DNA from: Actinomadura sp. CNU-125
GTDB taxonomy: Bacteria > Actinomycetota > Actinomycetes > Streptosporangiales > Streptosporangiaceae
DNA length: 64,000 bases
Assembly: GCF_001942465.1 (NCBI RefSeq)
Contig: NZ_MKJY01000111.1
Span: 62,001 to 126,000, forward strand
Reading direction: 5' to 3'
In this document: piece after piece, positions 1-8,418 of the stretch
Layout of the letters: each line of letters begins with the position of its first letter
Position numbering within the stretch: the stretch's first letter is position 1
The notes under the pieces: generated by a model
Databases searched by the model: none
Seen by the model: only the letters and a program-made list of their open reading frames with translations
Told to the model about the DNA's origin: nothing
Translations under genes and position numbers: made by a program

Positions 1-559
1 GACGAGACGTGCAGCAGTTCGGCGGCCTGGCCGACGCGGAACACCGCCGGGTTCGCGGTGAGCCGCTCGACCATCTCGGCGACCTCGGCGCGACCGGGTC
101 GGGCGCGGGCAGCCTGGGCAGCAGGAACTCCTCGGCCGCCGTCGCCATCAGATCGGTGTCGGACGTGCCGAGGACCTCGCGGCACGCGGCGCGGACCTCG
201 GGGCCGAAGAACTCCGCGGCCGGGAACCTGCCGTCCGCCAGCTCGATGACCGGGCGGCCCGCCAGCGGCCGGAAGCACCCCGGCCGGAACTTCACGCCGA
301 GGACCTGCCCCTCCCCCGTCAACCGCCGGACGAACAGGTCGCGGTCGACGCCGTAGACCAGCGGCTCCGGCTCCTCGAACACCAGATGGACGCTCGGGTG
401 CGCCAGCACCTTCGTGTCGTACGGCTCCCGCACCCGCCACCGGACGTGCCAGTGGTGCTCCACGAACGGCCGCAGGTCCGCGCCGGGCGGGCGCCGCCGC
501 ATGTCGACCCTCAGCGCGTGCTCCTGCGGGTACAGCACGCCTCGTCCGAACTCGCCCAT
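1..559 (-). CDS. AraC-family transcriptional regulator, partial, one frame break
   Basis: Read on the minus strand from the ATG at 559, the protein has an N-terminal sensor-like half (VEHHWHVRW, LVFEEP, GVKFRPGCFRPL), as in AraC regulators with a DUF6597-type N-domain. It then enters the first helix-turn-helix (AEVAEMVERLTANP, then FRVGQAAELLHVS) and runs off the window start, so most of the DNA-binding domain is missing. The N-terminal part and the HTH part are in different frames. One base appears lost near position 95, in a G/C-rich run. It would be a one-component activator or repressor with an unknown ligand. The next gene (624) is divergent and 64 bp away, so it may be the target. Family assignment is fairly sure; the role is not. 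Confidence 0.6.
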   Translation of the reverse strand, partial: MGEFGRGVLYPQEHALRVDMRRRPPGADLRPFVEHHWHVRWRVREPYDTKVLAHPSVHLVFEEPEPLVYGVDRDLFVRRLTGEGQVLGVKFRPGCFRPLAGRPVIELADGRFPAAEFFGPEVRAACREVLGTSDTDLMATAAEEFLLPRLPAPDPVAPRSPRWSSGSPRTRRCSASARPPNCCTSR

Positions 560-623
560 GTGCCCAGCATATTGGCGCTTTTCTCCAAGAGGCGGGCCGC
601 CGCGCGACCCTACGGTCGAACAC

Positions 624-1223
624 ATGAACGACATCGAGCGCCATCACGCACATATGAAGGAATGCGCCGCCGAGGCCGCGCGCATCGCCCGTGCCGTCGC
701 GGCCGCCGGACCGGACCGGCTCGGCGACCCGACCCCGTGCGCGGGCTACGACCTGCGCACGCTCGTCAACCACTGGGTGCTGTACACCTCGCACGGCCTG
801 GAGCACCGGGCGCTGCGCGCGCAGCTCCCGGACGAGCTGACCGAACGCGACTTCACCGTCGGCGCCTCGTGGGCGGAGGAGTACGCGGCCCAGCTCGACC
901 GCGCCGTCGCCGCCTGGGCGGACCCGGCCGTGTGGGAGGGCGACGTGGACTTCGGGGGCGGTTCCGCGCCCGCCGTCGACGTCGCCTCGATGGTGATCAA
1001 GGAGATGGCCGTGCACGGCTGGGACGTCGCCCGGACCGTCGGCGAGGACGTCCGGATCTCGCCGGAGGCGGGCGAGTTCGTCCTCGGCGTCGTCGAGGAG
1101 CACGGCGAGCTGTACCGGCAGTACGACGGTTTCGCCGACCCGGTGCCGGTGGACGCGGCCGCCTCCGCGTTCGAGCGCGCCCTCGGCTCGTCCGGCCGGG
1201 ACCCGCGGTGGAGCGCCGCCTGA
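624..1223 (+). CDS. TIGR03086 family protein (DinB/mycothiol-dependent maleylpyruvate isomerase-like fold)
   Basis: A 199-residue soluble protein. The N-terminus (GDPTPCAGYDLRTLVNHW) is the usual start of actinobacterial TIGR03086/MDMPI-like proteins. These share the DinB four-helix bundle that binds a metal in mycothiol-dependent enzymes. A second conserved block (KEMAVHGWDVART) supplies the His expected in the metal site. The ATG at 624 was preferred over an upstream in-frame ATG because the family begins about here and the upstream stretch is antisense to the AraC gene. The enzymatic reaction is unknown; members are often annotated as putative thiol-dependent transferases or isomerases. 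It is divergent from the AraC-like regulator and followed by a convergent ABC permease gene. Confidence 0.75.
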   Translation: MNDIERHHAHMKECAAEAARIARAVAAAGPDRLGDPTPCAGYDLRTLVNHWVLYTSHGLEHRALRAQLPDELTERDFTVGASWAEEYAAQLDRAVAAWADPAVWEGDVDFGGGSAPAVDVASMVIKEMAVHGWDVARTVGEDVRISPEAGEFVLGVVEEHGELYRQYDGFADPVPVDAAASAFERALGSSGRDPRWSAA

Positions 1224-1306
1224 ACCCGCGCGGCGGCGTCCCGCCCCGCCGGCGGCGGGACGGGACGGGTGCCGGGCGGACGGGCCGCCGGACCGGAGGG
1301 CGCGCG

Positions 1307-2122
1307 TCAGCGGGCCAGGTCGCGGCGGGTGAAGCGCCACGCGCCGACGGCCATGACGAGGAGCGTCGCGGCGGCCAGGACGGCCGCGTCGACCGGCCGC
1401 AGGCCGTTCTTCAGCGGCTCGCCGCCGATGTAGTAGTGGAACGGCGTCAGCTCGCGCAGCCGGTCGGCGCCGATCTGCGGGGCGAACCCGTTGACGGCGT
1501 AGGCCGCGACGCCGATCCCGGCGGTCACGCCGAACACCGTGGCGCGTCCCCTGCCGGTGGCCGCGCCGAGGCCGGTGGCGAGGGCGCCGAACAGCAGCGT
1601 GAGCAGGGCGAGCTGGACGGCCTGCGCCGCGAACTCCCCCGCGCTCACGGTGCCGAGCCCCGCGCTCGTCCGGACCGCGAGCAGCCCGGCGAGGACGGCC
1701 GCCGCGATCACGACCGCGCCCACCGCCAGCGCGGCGAACCGCTGGAGGAGCAGCCGGATCCGGCCGACGGGGTGCGCGAGCAGCAGGTCGAGGTGGCCGC
1801 TCTCCTCGTCGGCGGAGATCATCCGGGCGCCGGTCGCGGCGCCGTAGAACACCGCGAGCAGCGGTACCAGCAGGCCGAACACCGGGCCTTGCAGGTATCC
1901 GGCGGCCGACGACATGTCGTCCAGGCCGAACCCGCTCATCGCGTCCGGCACCGAGGCGGCCGTGTCCGCCGTCATCTGCGGGTAGAACGCCGCGTACATC
2001 GTCGCGAGCGCGCCCGTGGCCAGGGCCCAGACGGCGAACACGCGCCGGTTGTCGTACAGGGTCTTGGAGAACATGTTCGCGGTGAACAGTGAGCGGGTGA
2101 CCCCGCCTGCGATGGTGGCCAT
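1307..2122 (-). CDS. ABC-2 type transporter permease
   Basis: A 271-residue integral membrane protein with about six hydrophobic segments and the ABC-2 permease layout: a cytoplasmic N-terminus (TANMFSKTLYDNRRVF), a large loop after the first helix, then DEESGHLDLLLAHPVGR, a conserved cytoplasmic motif of the actinobacterial exporter permease family. It lies 11 bp after the ATP-binding gene at 2134-3036 on the same strand, so the two form an efflux ABC transporter for lipids, antibiotics or other hydrophobic compounds. The start at 2122 (ATG) was chosen because the long upstream extension of the frame is antisense to and overlaps the ATPase. The substrate cannot be read from the sequence. Confidence 0.82.
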   Translation of the reverse strand: MATIAGGVTRSLFTANMFSKTLYDNRRVFAVWALATGALATMYAAFYPQMTADTAASVPDAMSGFGLDDMSSAAGYLQGPVFGLLVPLLAVFYGAATGARMISADEESGHLDLLLAHPVGRIRLLLQRFAALAVGAVVIAAAVLAGLLAVRTSAGLGTVSAGEFAAQAVQLALLTLLFGALATGLGAATGRGRATVFGVTAGIGVAAYAVNGFAPQIGADRLRELTPFHYYIGGEPLKNGLRPVDAAVLAAATLLVMAVGAWRFTRRDLAR

Positions 2123-2133
2123 CGTGACGCCCT

Positions 2134-3036
2134 TCAGGCGGCGCGGGCGGCTTCGCCCTGCGCGTAGTAGGTGTGGAACAGTTCGTCGAGGTCCTGCGCG
2201 TCGGCGTGCAGGCCGACGACCGTGTGCCGGGCGGCGGCCTTGACGAGCGCGTCCGGCGAGCCCTCGACCGCGCACGTGAGGACCGTCCCGTCCACCCGGA
2301 GGTCGGTGACGCCGGGGAGCGCGAACTCCTCGGCGGGGACCGGGGCGGCGAACGTGACGCGGACCCGCAGGGCCGAGCGGGCGCGCAGCGCGGCGACGGT
2401 GTCGAGGGCGACGAGCCGTCCCGCGCGGACGATCGCGACGCGGTCGGCGACGGCCTCGACCTCGCTCATGATGTGGCTCGACATGAACACCGTCCGGCCG
2501 TCGTCGCGGGCCTCGGCGACCATGTCGAGGAACGTCTGCTGCACGAGCGGGTCGAGGCCCGACGTCGGCTCGTCCAGGATCAGCAGTTCGGGGTCGTGCA
2601 TGAACGCCTGGACCAGGCCGACCTTCTGCCGGTTGCCCTTCGACAGGCTCTTCACCCGGGCGCCGAGGTCGAGGTCGAGGCGGTCGGCGAGCCCGGTGAT
2701 CCGCCGCGCCGGGACGCCGCCGCGCAGGTTGCCGAGGAACGTCAGGCACTCGCCCGCCCGCTGCCGCCCGTCCACGACGAAGTCGCCCGCGAGGTAGCCG
2801 GTGCGGCGGTGCAGCTCGACGGCGTCCGCGCGGGGGTCGAGGCCGAGGACGCGCGCCGTCCCGGACGTCGGGCGGATCAGGTCCAGCAGCAGGCGGATGG
2901 TCGTGGACTTGCCCGCGCCGTTCGGGCCGAGGTAGCCGAGGACCTCGCCCGCCCGCACCCGCAGCGTCAGGTCGTCCAGTCCGCGCCGGGAACCGTAGGT
3001 CTTGGTCAGCCGGTCGATGTCGATCACCGTGTCCAT
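2134..3036 (-). CDS. ABC transporter ATP-binding protein (multidrug/ABC-2 exporter type)
   Basis: A 300-residue ATPase. Walker A is GPNGAGKST (residues 37-45), the signature region reads SLSKGNRQK, and Walker B ends LLILDEPTSGLD, followed by the H-loop in FMSSHIMSEVE. The SKGNRQK variant is typical of DrrA/CcmA-like exporter ATPases. It is the first gene of a two-gene operon with the permease at 1307-2122. It is divergent from a GbsR/MarR-type regulator (3124), with a 6-bp-arm palindrome between them, which suggests that regulator controls it. The ATG at 3036 fits the family N-terminus (VIDIDRLTKTYG); the longer open frame upstream is antisense to the regulator and was rejected. Confidence 0.88.
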   Translation of the reverse strand: MDTVIDIDRLTKTYGSRRGLDDLTLRVRAGEVLGYLGPNGAGKSTTIRLLLDLIRPTSGTARVLGLDPRADAVELHRRTGYLAGDFVVDGRQRAGECLTFLGNLRGGVPARRITGLADRLDLDLGARVKSLSKGNRQKVGLVQAFMHDPELLILDEPTSGLDPLVQQTFLDMVAEARDDGRTVFMSSHIMSEVEAVADRVAIVRAGRLVALDTVAALRARSALRVRVTFAAPVPAEEFALPGVTDLRVDGTVLTCAVEGSPDALVKAAARHTVVGLHADAQDLDELFHTYYAQGEAARAA

Positions 3037-3066
3037 GCCGACGACGTTAGCACTATTTTCAGAAAT

Positions 3067-3082
3067 CTCTGAAGACTCAGAG
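3067..3082. promoter_or_regulatory. Candidate operator between GbsR/MarR regulator and ABC exporter
   Basis: A perfect inverted repeat, CTCTGA-N4-TCAGAG, lies in the 87-bp divergent gap, which is visibly AT-richer than its surroundings. A second short inverted repeat (CAGA-N4-TCTG, 3060-3071) overlaps it. The size and place suit a MarR/GbsR dimer repressing both genes. This is inference from position and symmetry only. Confidence 0.5.
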
Positions 3083-3123
3083 CTGTTAAGATTCCGTATA
3101 CGCCGATGAGAAGGGGGACGACC

Positions 3124-3576
3124 TTGGCGGACACGACCGAGGCGGCGGAACGACTGGCGCTGGTACTGACGCAGGGCGGGCTGCAGAAGTCCACCGCGCG
3201 GGTGCTGGCCGCGTTCATGTTCGCCGACGCCGACAGCGTCACCGCGGGCGAGCTCGCCGAGCGGCTCGGGATCAGCTCCGGCTCGGTGTCCGGCGCGATC
3301 AAGATGCTGTCGACCGTCGGGCTGATCGAACGCGCGCCCGCGCCGGGCAGCCGCCGCGAGCACCACCGGATGCGCGACGGGGCCTGGGCCACCCTCATGT
3401 CGTCCCAGAACGGCATGGTGCAGGCGATGTTCGAGGCCGCCGAGCAGGGCATCGACGCCGCGGGCGAGGACACGCCCGCCGCCCGCCGCCTGCACGAGAT
3501 GCGCGACTTCTACGGATACATGTTCCGCGAACTGCCCGTGCTCATCGACCGCTGGCGCGCCGAACGCGGTACCTGA
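3124..3576 (+). CDS. GbsR/MarR family transcriptional regulator
   Basis: About 150 residues with a winged helix-turn-helix: LQKSTARVLAAFM, then TAGELAERLGISSGSVSGAIKML, then LIERAPAPGSRREHHRM as the wing. This is the arrangement of GbsR-like regulators, which often sit divergent to actinobacterial efflux pumps. The TTG at 3124 was preferred because GAAGGGGG sits 6-7 bases upstream. An in-frame ATG at 3106 has no clear ribosome site but cannot be excluded. It probably represses the divergent ABC exporter (3036-1307) and itself through the palindrome at 3067. The stop codon lies in a 14-bp tandem duplication (3564-3591). Confidence 0.78.
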   Translation: MADTTEAAERLALVLTQGGLQKSTARVLAAFMFADADSVTAGELAERLGISSGSVSGAIKMLSTVGLIERAPAPGSRREHHRMRDGAWATLMSSQNGMVQAMFEAAEQGIDAAGEDTPAARRLHEMRDFYGYMFRELPVLIDRWRAERGT

Positions 3577-3591
3577 AACGCGGTACCTGAA
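3564..3591. repeat. 14-bp tandem duplication across a stop codon
   Basis: ACGCGGTACCTGAA occurs twice head to tail (3564-3577 and 3578-3591). The first copy carries the TGA that ends the GbsR-like gene, so the second copy is untranslated. It looks like a recent slippage duplication with no effect on the protein. Confidence 0.7.
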
Positions 3592-3733
3592 ACCTGGCCG
3601 CGATCACCCGGCGGGACCGGACGGGACGCGCGGTGCCGTCCCCGCGAGGGAGAACCGGGTCGCTACCCCGGCGGGACGCCCGTCCGCACCGGCCGCTCGT
3701 AGCGTGACGATCTCCCGAGCGACAGGAGACACC

Positions 3734-4843
3734 ATGCTGCGCGAAGCGATCGCCGTACTCGGCCTCGTCGGCGTGTCCGCCGCGGGCACCGCGGTGCCCG
3801 CGGCCGCCGCCGGCGGGGACCGGCCGCAACTCCGGCGGCTGCTGGACACGATCACCACCGAGGACGGCGCGCCCGGCGCGTTCGCCGAGGTCGGCGACCG
3901 GCACGGACGCACCGTGCTCACCAGCGGCGTCGGCGACGTGCGGACCCGCGCCCCGATGCCAGAGCGGAGCCACTGGCGGATCGGCAGCATCACCAAGACG
4001 TTCACCGCGACCGTCGTGCTGCAGCTCGTCGACGACGGGCGGATCGACCTGGACGCGCCCGTCGAGCGTTACCTGCCGGGCGTCGTGCGGGGCAACGGCA
4101 ACGACGGGCGGAACATCACCGTCCGGCACCTGCTCCAGCACACCAGCGGGCTGCCCGACTACCTCGACGATCTCGGCATCGACGAAGTCGTCGAACACCC
4201 CTTCACCCACTACGAGCCCCGGGAACTGCTCGACCTCGCGCTCGGCCGCCCGCCGGGCTTCGAGCCCGGCACCGACTGGGCGTACTCCAACACCGGCTAC
4301 GTCGTCGCCGGGCTCATCGTCGAGGAGGTCACCGGCCGCCCGCTCGGCGACGAGGTCGAACGGCGCATCCTCGAACCGCTGCGGCTGAACGGCACCCGCG
4401 CCCCCCGCGACTCGGCCGCACTGCCGTGGCCGCACCCCCACGGCTACGTCCGCACGGACGGGCCCCTGCTCGACCGCACGTGGCTGAACCCGTCCGCCGC
4501 GTTCGCGAACGGGAGCATGGCGTCCGGCGGGACCGACCTCAACCGGTTCTACGCCGCCCTCCTCGACGGGCGGCTGCTGCGCCCCGGAACCCTGCGGGAG
4601 ATGACCACGATCACCGGGGTCAGCGACGACTACGGGCTCGGCCTGATGCGGGTCCCGCTGTCGTGCGGCGGGTACCTGTGGGGGCACGGCGGCGAAACGA
4701 TCGGCTTCACCGGCTTCAGCGGCACGACCGGCGACGGGCGGAGCGCCACCGTCATGGCGAACGTGGGCCCCGAACTGGGCGACTCCGGACGCTCGCACCT
4801 GCAAGAAGCCCTCGACACCGCCCTCTGCGAGGACGCCGCCTAG
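3734..4843 (+). CDS. Secreted serine hydrolase, beta-lactamase class C / D-alanyl-D-alanine carboxypeptidase family
   Basis: A 369-residue protein starting with a signal peptide (MLREAIAVLGLVGVSAAG, then TAVPAAAAGG). The class C serine hydrolase motifs are all present: Ser85-x-x-Lys88 (GSITKTF) as nucleophile and general base, Tyr184-Ser-Asn (WAYSNTGY), and His318-Gly-Gly (WGHGGETIGFTG) in place of the KTG triad. It acts outside the cell, either on D-Ala-D-Ala cell-wall peptides or as an esterase; the family does not allow the two to be separated by eye. The start at 3734 follows AGGAGACACC. It stands alone, in the same direction as the SMI1-like gene 10 bp downstream. Confidence 0.85.
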   Translation: MLREAIAVLGLVGVSAAGTAVPAAAAGGDRPQLRRLLDTITTEDGAPGAFAEVGDRHGRTVLTSGVGDVRTRAPMPERSHWRIGSITKTFTATVVLQLVDDGRIDLDAPVERYLPGVVRGNGNDGRNITVRHLLQHTSGLPDYLDDLGIDEVVEHPFTHYEPRELLDLALGRPPGFEPGTDWAYSNTGYVVAGLIVEEVTGRPLGDEVERRILEPLRLNGTRAPRDSAALPWPHPHGYVRTDGPLLDRTWLNPSAAFANGSMASGGTDLNRFYAALLDGRLLRPGTLREMTTITGVSDDYGLGLMRVPLSCGGYLWGHGGETIGFTGFSGTTGDGRSATVMANVGPELGDSGRSHLQEALDTALCEDAA

Positions 4844-4853
4844 TCTTGCCCGC

Positions 4854-5290
4854 ATGTGGCGAGAGCTGGCCGAGCGGACGTACCCCGGGACCGAATTCCG
4901 TCCCCCGGTAGGCGGGCCCGCGCTGGACGCGGCGGAACGGCGGCTCGGCGCGCCGCTCCCGCCCGTCCTGCGCGACCTGCTCCGGGAAACCGACGGCCTC
5001 CTCGGACCGTACGGCCTCGACGTCGTCTGGCCCCTGGAGCGGATCGTCGAGGACAACCTGGCGTTTCGGACGGACGAGTCGTTCGCCGAGCTGTACGAGC
5101 CGTTCGACCCGCTGCTGTTCTTCGGCGACAACGGCGGCGGCGACCAGTTCGCGTTCGTCCGGACGACGCGCCGCGCGGCGACGTCCTCGTGTGGGACCAC
5201 GAGGACGACGCCCGCTACCCCGTCGCCGCCGACCTGCGAAGCTACGTCGAACGCGCGCTGCCGAGCGAGGGCGACTGGTACCGGGACTGA
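4854..5290 (+). CDS. SMI1/KNR4 family protein (frame break near 5163)
   Basis: The first 100 or so residues from ATG 4854 (WRELAERTYPG, LDAAERRLGAPLPPVLRDLL, LFFGDNGGGDQFAF) and a second part in the next frame (GDVLVWDHEDDARYPVAADL, then RSYVERALPSEGDWYRD) form one SMI1/KNR4 (SUKH) domain. One base, probably a G in CGGGAC, is missing near 5163. SUKH proteins are often immunity proteins to polymorphic or contact-dependent toxins, but many actinobacterial copies stand alone, as here. No toxin gene is nearby. It is convergent with the encapsulin gene, their stops only 4 bp apart, so it is not co-transcribed with that shell protein and is an unlikely cargo. Confidence 0.7.
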
Positions 5291-5294
5291 GGCG

Positions 5295-6677
5295 TCAGCG
5301 GAGCGTCTCGACCTCGTGCAGGACGCCCAGTGCGTCCGGCACGAGGACCGCGGCCGAGAAGTACACCCCGACCAGGTACGAGCTGATCGCCCGGTCGTCG
5401 ACGCCCTTGAACCGGACCGACAGGCCCGGCTCGCGTTCGTCCGGGATGCCGGTCTTGTGCAGGCCGATGACCCCCTGGTCGTCCTCGCCGGTGCGCATCG
5501 CGATGATCGAACTGACGCCGGTGCCGCTCACCGGGATCTTGTCGCACGGCAGCAGCGGCACGTTCCGCCAGGCCGTCACCCGGACACCGTCCACCTCCGC
5601 CCGCCCCGGGTAGACGCCCTGGCGGGTGCACTCGCGCATGAACGCCGCGATCCCCTTCGGGTGCGCGAGCAGCACCCGCGTGCCGCGCCGCCGCGCCAGC
5701 AGTTCGTCCAGGTCGGCCGGTGCGGGCGGGCCGCCCCGCGTCGTGACCCGCTGCCGCGGATCGACGTTGTGCAGGAGCCCGAAGTCGCGGTTGTTGATCA
5801 TCTCGTTTTCCTGGCGCTCCCGCAGCGCCTCGATCGTCAACCGGAGCTGCTGCTCCACCTGGTCCATCGGCTTGTCGTAGAGATCCGCCACGCGGGTGTG
5901 CACGCGCAGCACCGTCTGCGCCAGGCTCAGCTCGTACTCGCGCGGCCCCGCCTCGTACTCGACGAACGTCCCGGGCAGCCGCGGCTCCCCCGAATGCCCG
6001 GCCGCGACCTCGATCGACGCCTCACCGCGCTTGTTCGCCTTCGGCGGCCCCGACTCGGCGAACCGCTCGACCTGCTCCCGCAGCGCCGCCGAACTCCCGG
6101 CGACCTCCGCGAACGCCTCCCGCGTCAGCGACAGCACCGTGCACCCCGTCACCGCCTTCGCCGTCGCGCCCCACACCGCGTCCCCGTCGGTGAGCGCCTC
6201 CGCGCCGAAGTACTCGCCGCCCGCCAGCGTCCCCAGCCGCGCGGGCTCCCCGAACGCGCCGTCCCCCAGCCGGACGACCTTCCCGTGCACGATCAGATGC
6301 ACCCGGTCCGCGGGGCGCCCCGCCTCCGCGATCACGTCACCGGCCGCGTACTCCGCCTGCACGCACCGTCCCGCGAGCACTTCGAGGACGCGCGCGTCCG
6401 CGAATCCCCGCAGCGGCGCCAGCTCCGCGAGCTCCGCGGGGATCACCCGGACCCGCGCGCCCGTGTTGACGAACGTCACCCGTCCGTCCGCCACCTGGTA
6501 CGCGAGCCGCCGGTTCACCCGGTACGTCCCGCCGGGAACCTGCACCCACGGGAGCGCCCGCAGCAGCCACCGCGGCGAGACGCCCTGCATCTGCGGCCGC
6601 GTCTTGGTGGTCGTCGCGAGGTTCCGCGCGGCGTCCGTCCCCAGGCTGAGCCGCGTGCCCGTCGCACCGTTCGTCAT
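5295..6677 (-). CDS. Family 2B encapsulin nanocompartment shell protein (with cyclic-nucleotide-binding-like domain)
   Basis: A 460-residue protein. The N-terminal arm reads [20 protein letters not shown] followed by [20 protein letters not shown], the hallmark of family 2 encapsulin shell proteins (HK97 phage-like fold). Residues of about 90-210 form a cNMP-binding-like jelly roll ([33 protein letters not shown]), the insertion that defines subfamily 2B. The E-loop/A-domain follows ([35 protein letters not shown], then [20 protein letters not shown]). The ATG at 6677 is preceded by GGGAGGCGACCG. Known 2B systems usually neighbour terpene cyclases (for example 2-methylisoborneol synthase) or polyprenyl transferases, and 2A systems a cysteine desulfurase. 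No such cargo is in this window: flanks are SMI1-like (convergent) and DedA. Some pipelines mislabel it as a Crp/Fnr regulator; there is no HTH. Confidence 0.9.
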   Translation of the reverse strand: MTNGATGTRLSLGTDAARNLATTTKTRPQMQGVSPRWLLRALPWVQVPGGTYRVNRRLAYQVADGRVTFVNTGARVRVIPAELAELAPLRGFADARVLEVLAGRCVQAEYAAGDVIAEAGRPADRVHLIVHGKVVRLGDGAFGEPARLGTLAGGEYFGAEALTDGDAVWGATAKAVTGCTVLSLTREAFAEVAGSSAALREQVERFAESGPPKANKRGEASIEVAAGHSGEPRLPGTFVEYEAGPREYELSLAQTVLRVHTRVADLYDKPMDQVEQQLRLTIEALRERQENEMINNRDFGLLHNVDPRQRVTTRGGPPAPADLDELLARRRGTRVLLAHPKGIAAFMRECTRQGVYPGRAEVDGVRVTAWRNVPLLPCDKIPVSGTGVSSIIAMRTGEDDQGVIGLHKTGIPDEREPGLSVRFKGVDDRAISSYLVGVYFSAAVLVPDALGVLHEVETLR

Positions 6678-6871
6678 CGGTCGCCTCCCGTCGCATCACC
6701 ACATGCAACGGAGAAGTTACGCTGCGCGTTCCGGCGGCTCTATGGCCGACCGGCCCGCACAGGCACACCCTCGGGACACCCACATGTCACTCCGCAGTGC
6801 CCCCGAGCAGGGGAAACCGGCCGCACGCGACATCCGGCCCCGGCACGGGCCCGGCACGTGCCCGCGCCGCG

Positions 6872-7636
6872 TCAGGCGGGCGCGCGGTCCGGACACGAGA
6901 CGTCGTCGAACTCCCCGCCCGCCGCCTCGACGGGTTCGGCGCTCGGCGTCTCGTCCGCCCCCGGGCTCGGCGCCTCGTCGACCGCGTCGGCCGGTTCGTC
7001 CTCGGCGGCGTCGCGGTTCGCGCGGGCGCGGCGGCGGACGGCGAGAACCACAACGATCAGGGCCGCGACCAGGCCGAACAGGATCCAGGCGCCCCAGCCG
7101 AGGAGTTGTTCCAGCCGGGACGCGGAGGCGCCCGCGAACGCGCCGAGGCTGACGAACACCGCCGACCAGAGGAGCGATCCGGCGAGCGAGGCGAGGAGGA
7201 ACCGCCGGTACGGGACGTTCGCGACCCCGGCCGCGGCGGGCGTCAGCGTCCGCACGACCGGGACGAGCCGCGTGACGAACACGGCGGCCGCGCCGTACCG
7301 GCGGAGCGCCCCCGTGGCGCGGTCCCAGTGCCGGACGCCGAGCCGCCGCACCGCGCGCGTCTCGCGCATCCGCTCGCCGTTCGTCCGGCCCAGCCAGTAC
7401 CCGACATGATCGCCCGCCGTCACGCCCAGCGCGACGATCACGAGCATCGCCGGATAGCGGACGGGATCGGCGGCGGCGGCACCGAGGATCACGACCGCCG
7501 TCTCCCCCGGGACGACCGACCCGACGCCCAGGCCGGACTCGGCGAACGCCAGCACCCCCGCAACCGCCAGCAGCAACGGGAAGGGCAGGTCGCTCAGCCC
7601 CCGGACCCCCTCAGTGACCCACTCCATTCTTCCCAT
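6872..7636 (-). CDS. DedA/SNARE-associated family membrane protein
   Basis: A 254-residue membrane protein with about five hydrophobic segments. The DedA signatures are present: FAESGLGVGSVVPGETAVVI, GDHVGYWLGR, FVTRLVPVVRTLTPAAAGV and a C-terminal AGSLLWSAVFVSLGAFAG. DedA proteins act in the inner membrane in undecaprenyl-phosphate or phospholipid recycling and in membrane-potential homeostasis. After the last helix come basic residues (RRRARANRD) and an unusually long acidic/Pro-rich tail (EDEPADAVDEAPSPGADET). The start is uncertain: ATG 7636 was chosen, but ATG 7627 and a GTG at 7720 are in frame, and none has a strong ribosome site. It is the same strand as the encapsulin, 194 bp upstream of it, so co-transcription is possible but not shown. 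Confidence 0.8.
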   Translation of the reverse strand: MGRMEWVTEGVRGLSDLPFPLLLAVAGVLAFAESGLGVGSVVPGETAVVILGAAAADPVRYPAMLVIVALGVTAGDHVGYWLGRTNGERMRETRAVRRLGVRHWDRATGALRRYGAAAVFVTRLVPVVRTLTPAAAGVANVPYRRFLLASLAGSLLWSAVFVSLGAFAGASASRLEQLLGWGAWILFGLVAALIVVVLAVRRRARANRDAAEDEPADAVDEAPSPGADETPSAEPVEAAGGEFDDVSCPDRAPA

Positions 7637-7843
7637 CGTCTGCGAATTCGGGCCGGTCCGAATCCGCCGAGAAGATGATGTCGGTCCTCCGCCGGAAGGC
7701 TGATTCATCCGCACGAACACCGACCTAAGACGGGTTCGCCCCCCTCCCAGAAGACACCTCCCAAGACCTTCCGCGTACGAGAGCGACCCGTCTTTCCCCT
7801 TGAGGACTTACTCGGGCACGTTATGGAGCATCGGGGGGCGGAG

Positions 7844-8359
7844 TCAGTCTGTAGCTGCCTGTTCGCGTGCCAGGAGGAGGGGGCCCAGGACTCGGGTGGC
7901 GGGGCCGATGCGGCCTCCGGGGCCGGGGCGCTGGTCGGTGTTGTCGACGGTGAGCTGGCCGCCGCAGTGCGCGCAGGCGAGGACGGGCGTGGTCTCGTGG
8001 CCGCAGTCGCGGTGGTGGACGCGCGCGGGCGGGCCCGCCTCTCCCGCGTACCAGCGATCGCCCCAGTTCATGAGCGCGAGCAGGACCGGGTAGAGCTCCT
8101 TGCCCTTGTCCGTCGGCCGGTAGTGCGCGCGCGGCGGATGGTCCTGGTACGGCTCGCGGACGAGGACGTCCTCTTCCACCAGGCGGGCGAGCCGTGCGGC
8201 GAGGACCTTGCGGGAGATGCCGAGGTCGCGGGCGAGGTCGTCGAAGCGGGTGATCCCGGCCAGGACGTCGCGCATGATCAGCGCCGTCCAGGCGTCCCCG
8301 AACAGGTCGGTCGCGCGGGCGATCGAGCAGGCCGCGTCGGACAGCGGGGTGCGGGTCAT
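7844..8359 (-). CDS. HxlR family winged-helix transcriptional regulator
   Basis: A 171-residue protein with a classic HxlR DNA-binding core: CSIARATDLFGDAWTALIMRD, then GITRFDDLARDLGISRKVLA, then the wing YQDHPPRAHYRPTDKG. A C-terminal extension contains HRDCGH and CAHCGG, four Cys/His ligands resembling a small zinc ribbon found in longer HxlR members. It is divergent from the methyltransferase gene at 8421, with an inverted repeat and a direct repeat in the 61-bp gap. It probably represses that gene and itself, responding to electrophile or redox stress as HxlR/YodB proteins do (inference). Confidence 0.82.
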   Translation of the reverse strand: MTRTPLSDAACSIARATDLFGDAWTALIMRDVLAGITRFDDLARDLGISRKVLAARLARLVEEDVLVREPYQDHPPRAHYRPTDKGKELYPVLLALMNWGDRWYAGEAGPPARVHHRDCGHETTPVLACAHCGGQLTVDNTDQRPGPGGRIGPATRVLGPLLLAREQAATD

Positions 8360-8377
8360 ACCCGGCAGGCTACCCGA

Positions 8378-8418
8378 AGTTCCCTCAAGGAACTCAATGG
8401 GTATCCTTAAGGAACTCA
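8378..8418. promoter_or_regulatory. Candidate HxlR operator (inverted plus direct repeats)
   Basis: The gap between hxlR-like and methyltransferase genes contains a perfect inverted repeat AGTTCC-N5-GGAACT (8378-8394) and a second copy of its right half, so that AAGGAACTCA appears twice (8387-8396 and 8409-8418), 22 bp apart, two helical turns. This fits cooperative binding of two regulator dimers over both promoters. Confidence 0.5.

Noticed and set aside
6005-6377. cNMP-binding domain suggesting a Crp/Fnr regulator
   Set aside because: There is no helix-turn-helix; the flanking family 2 encapsulin arm and HK97-like part explain the domain as the 2B insertion.
4854-7409. Plus-strand open frame of 851 residues beyond the SMI1-like gene
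   Set aside because: After 5163 it is antisense to the encapsulin and DedA genes and reads as Arg/Pro/His-rich noise; the real SMI1 end is in another frame at 5290.
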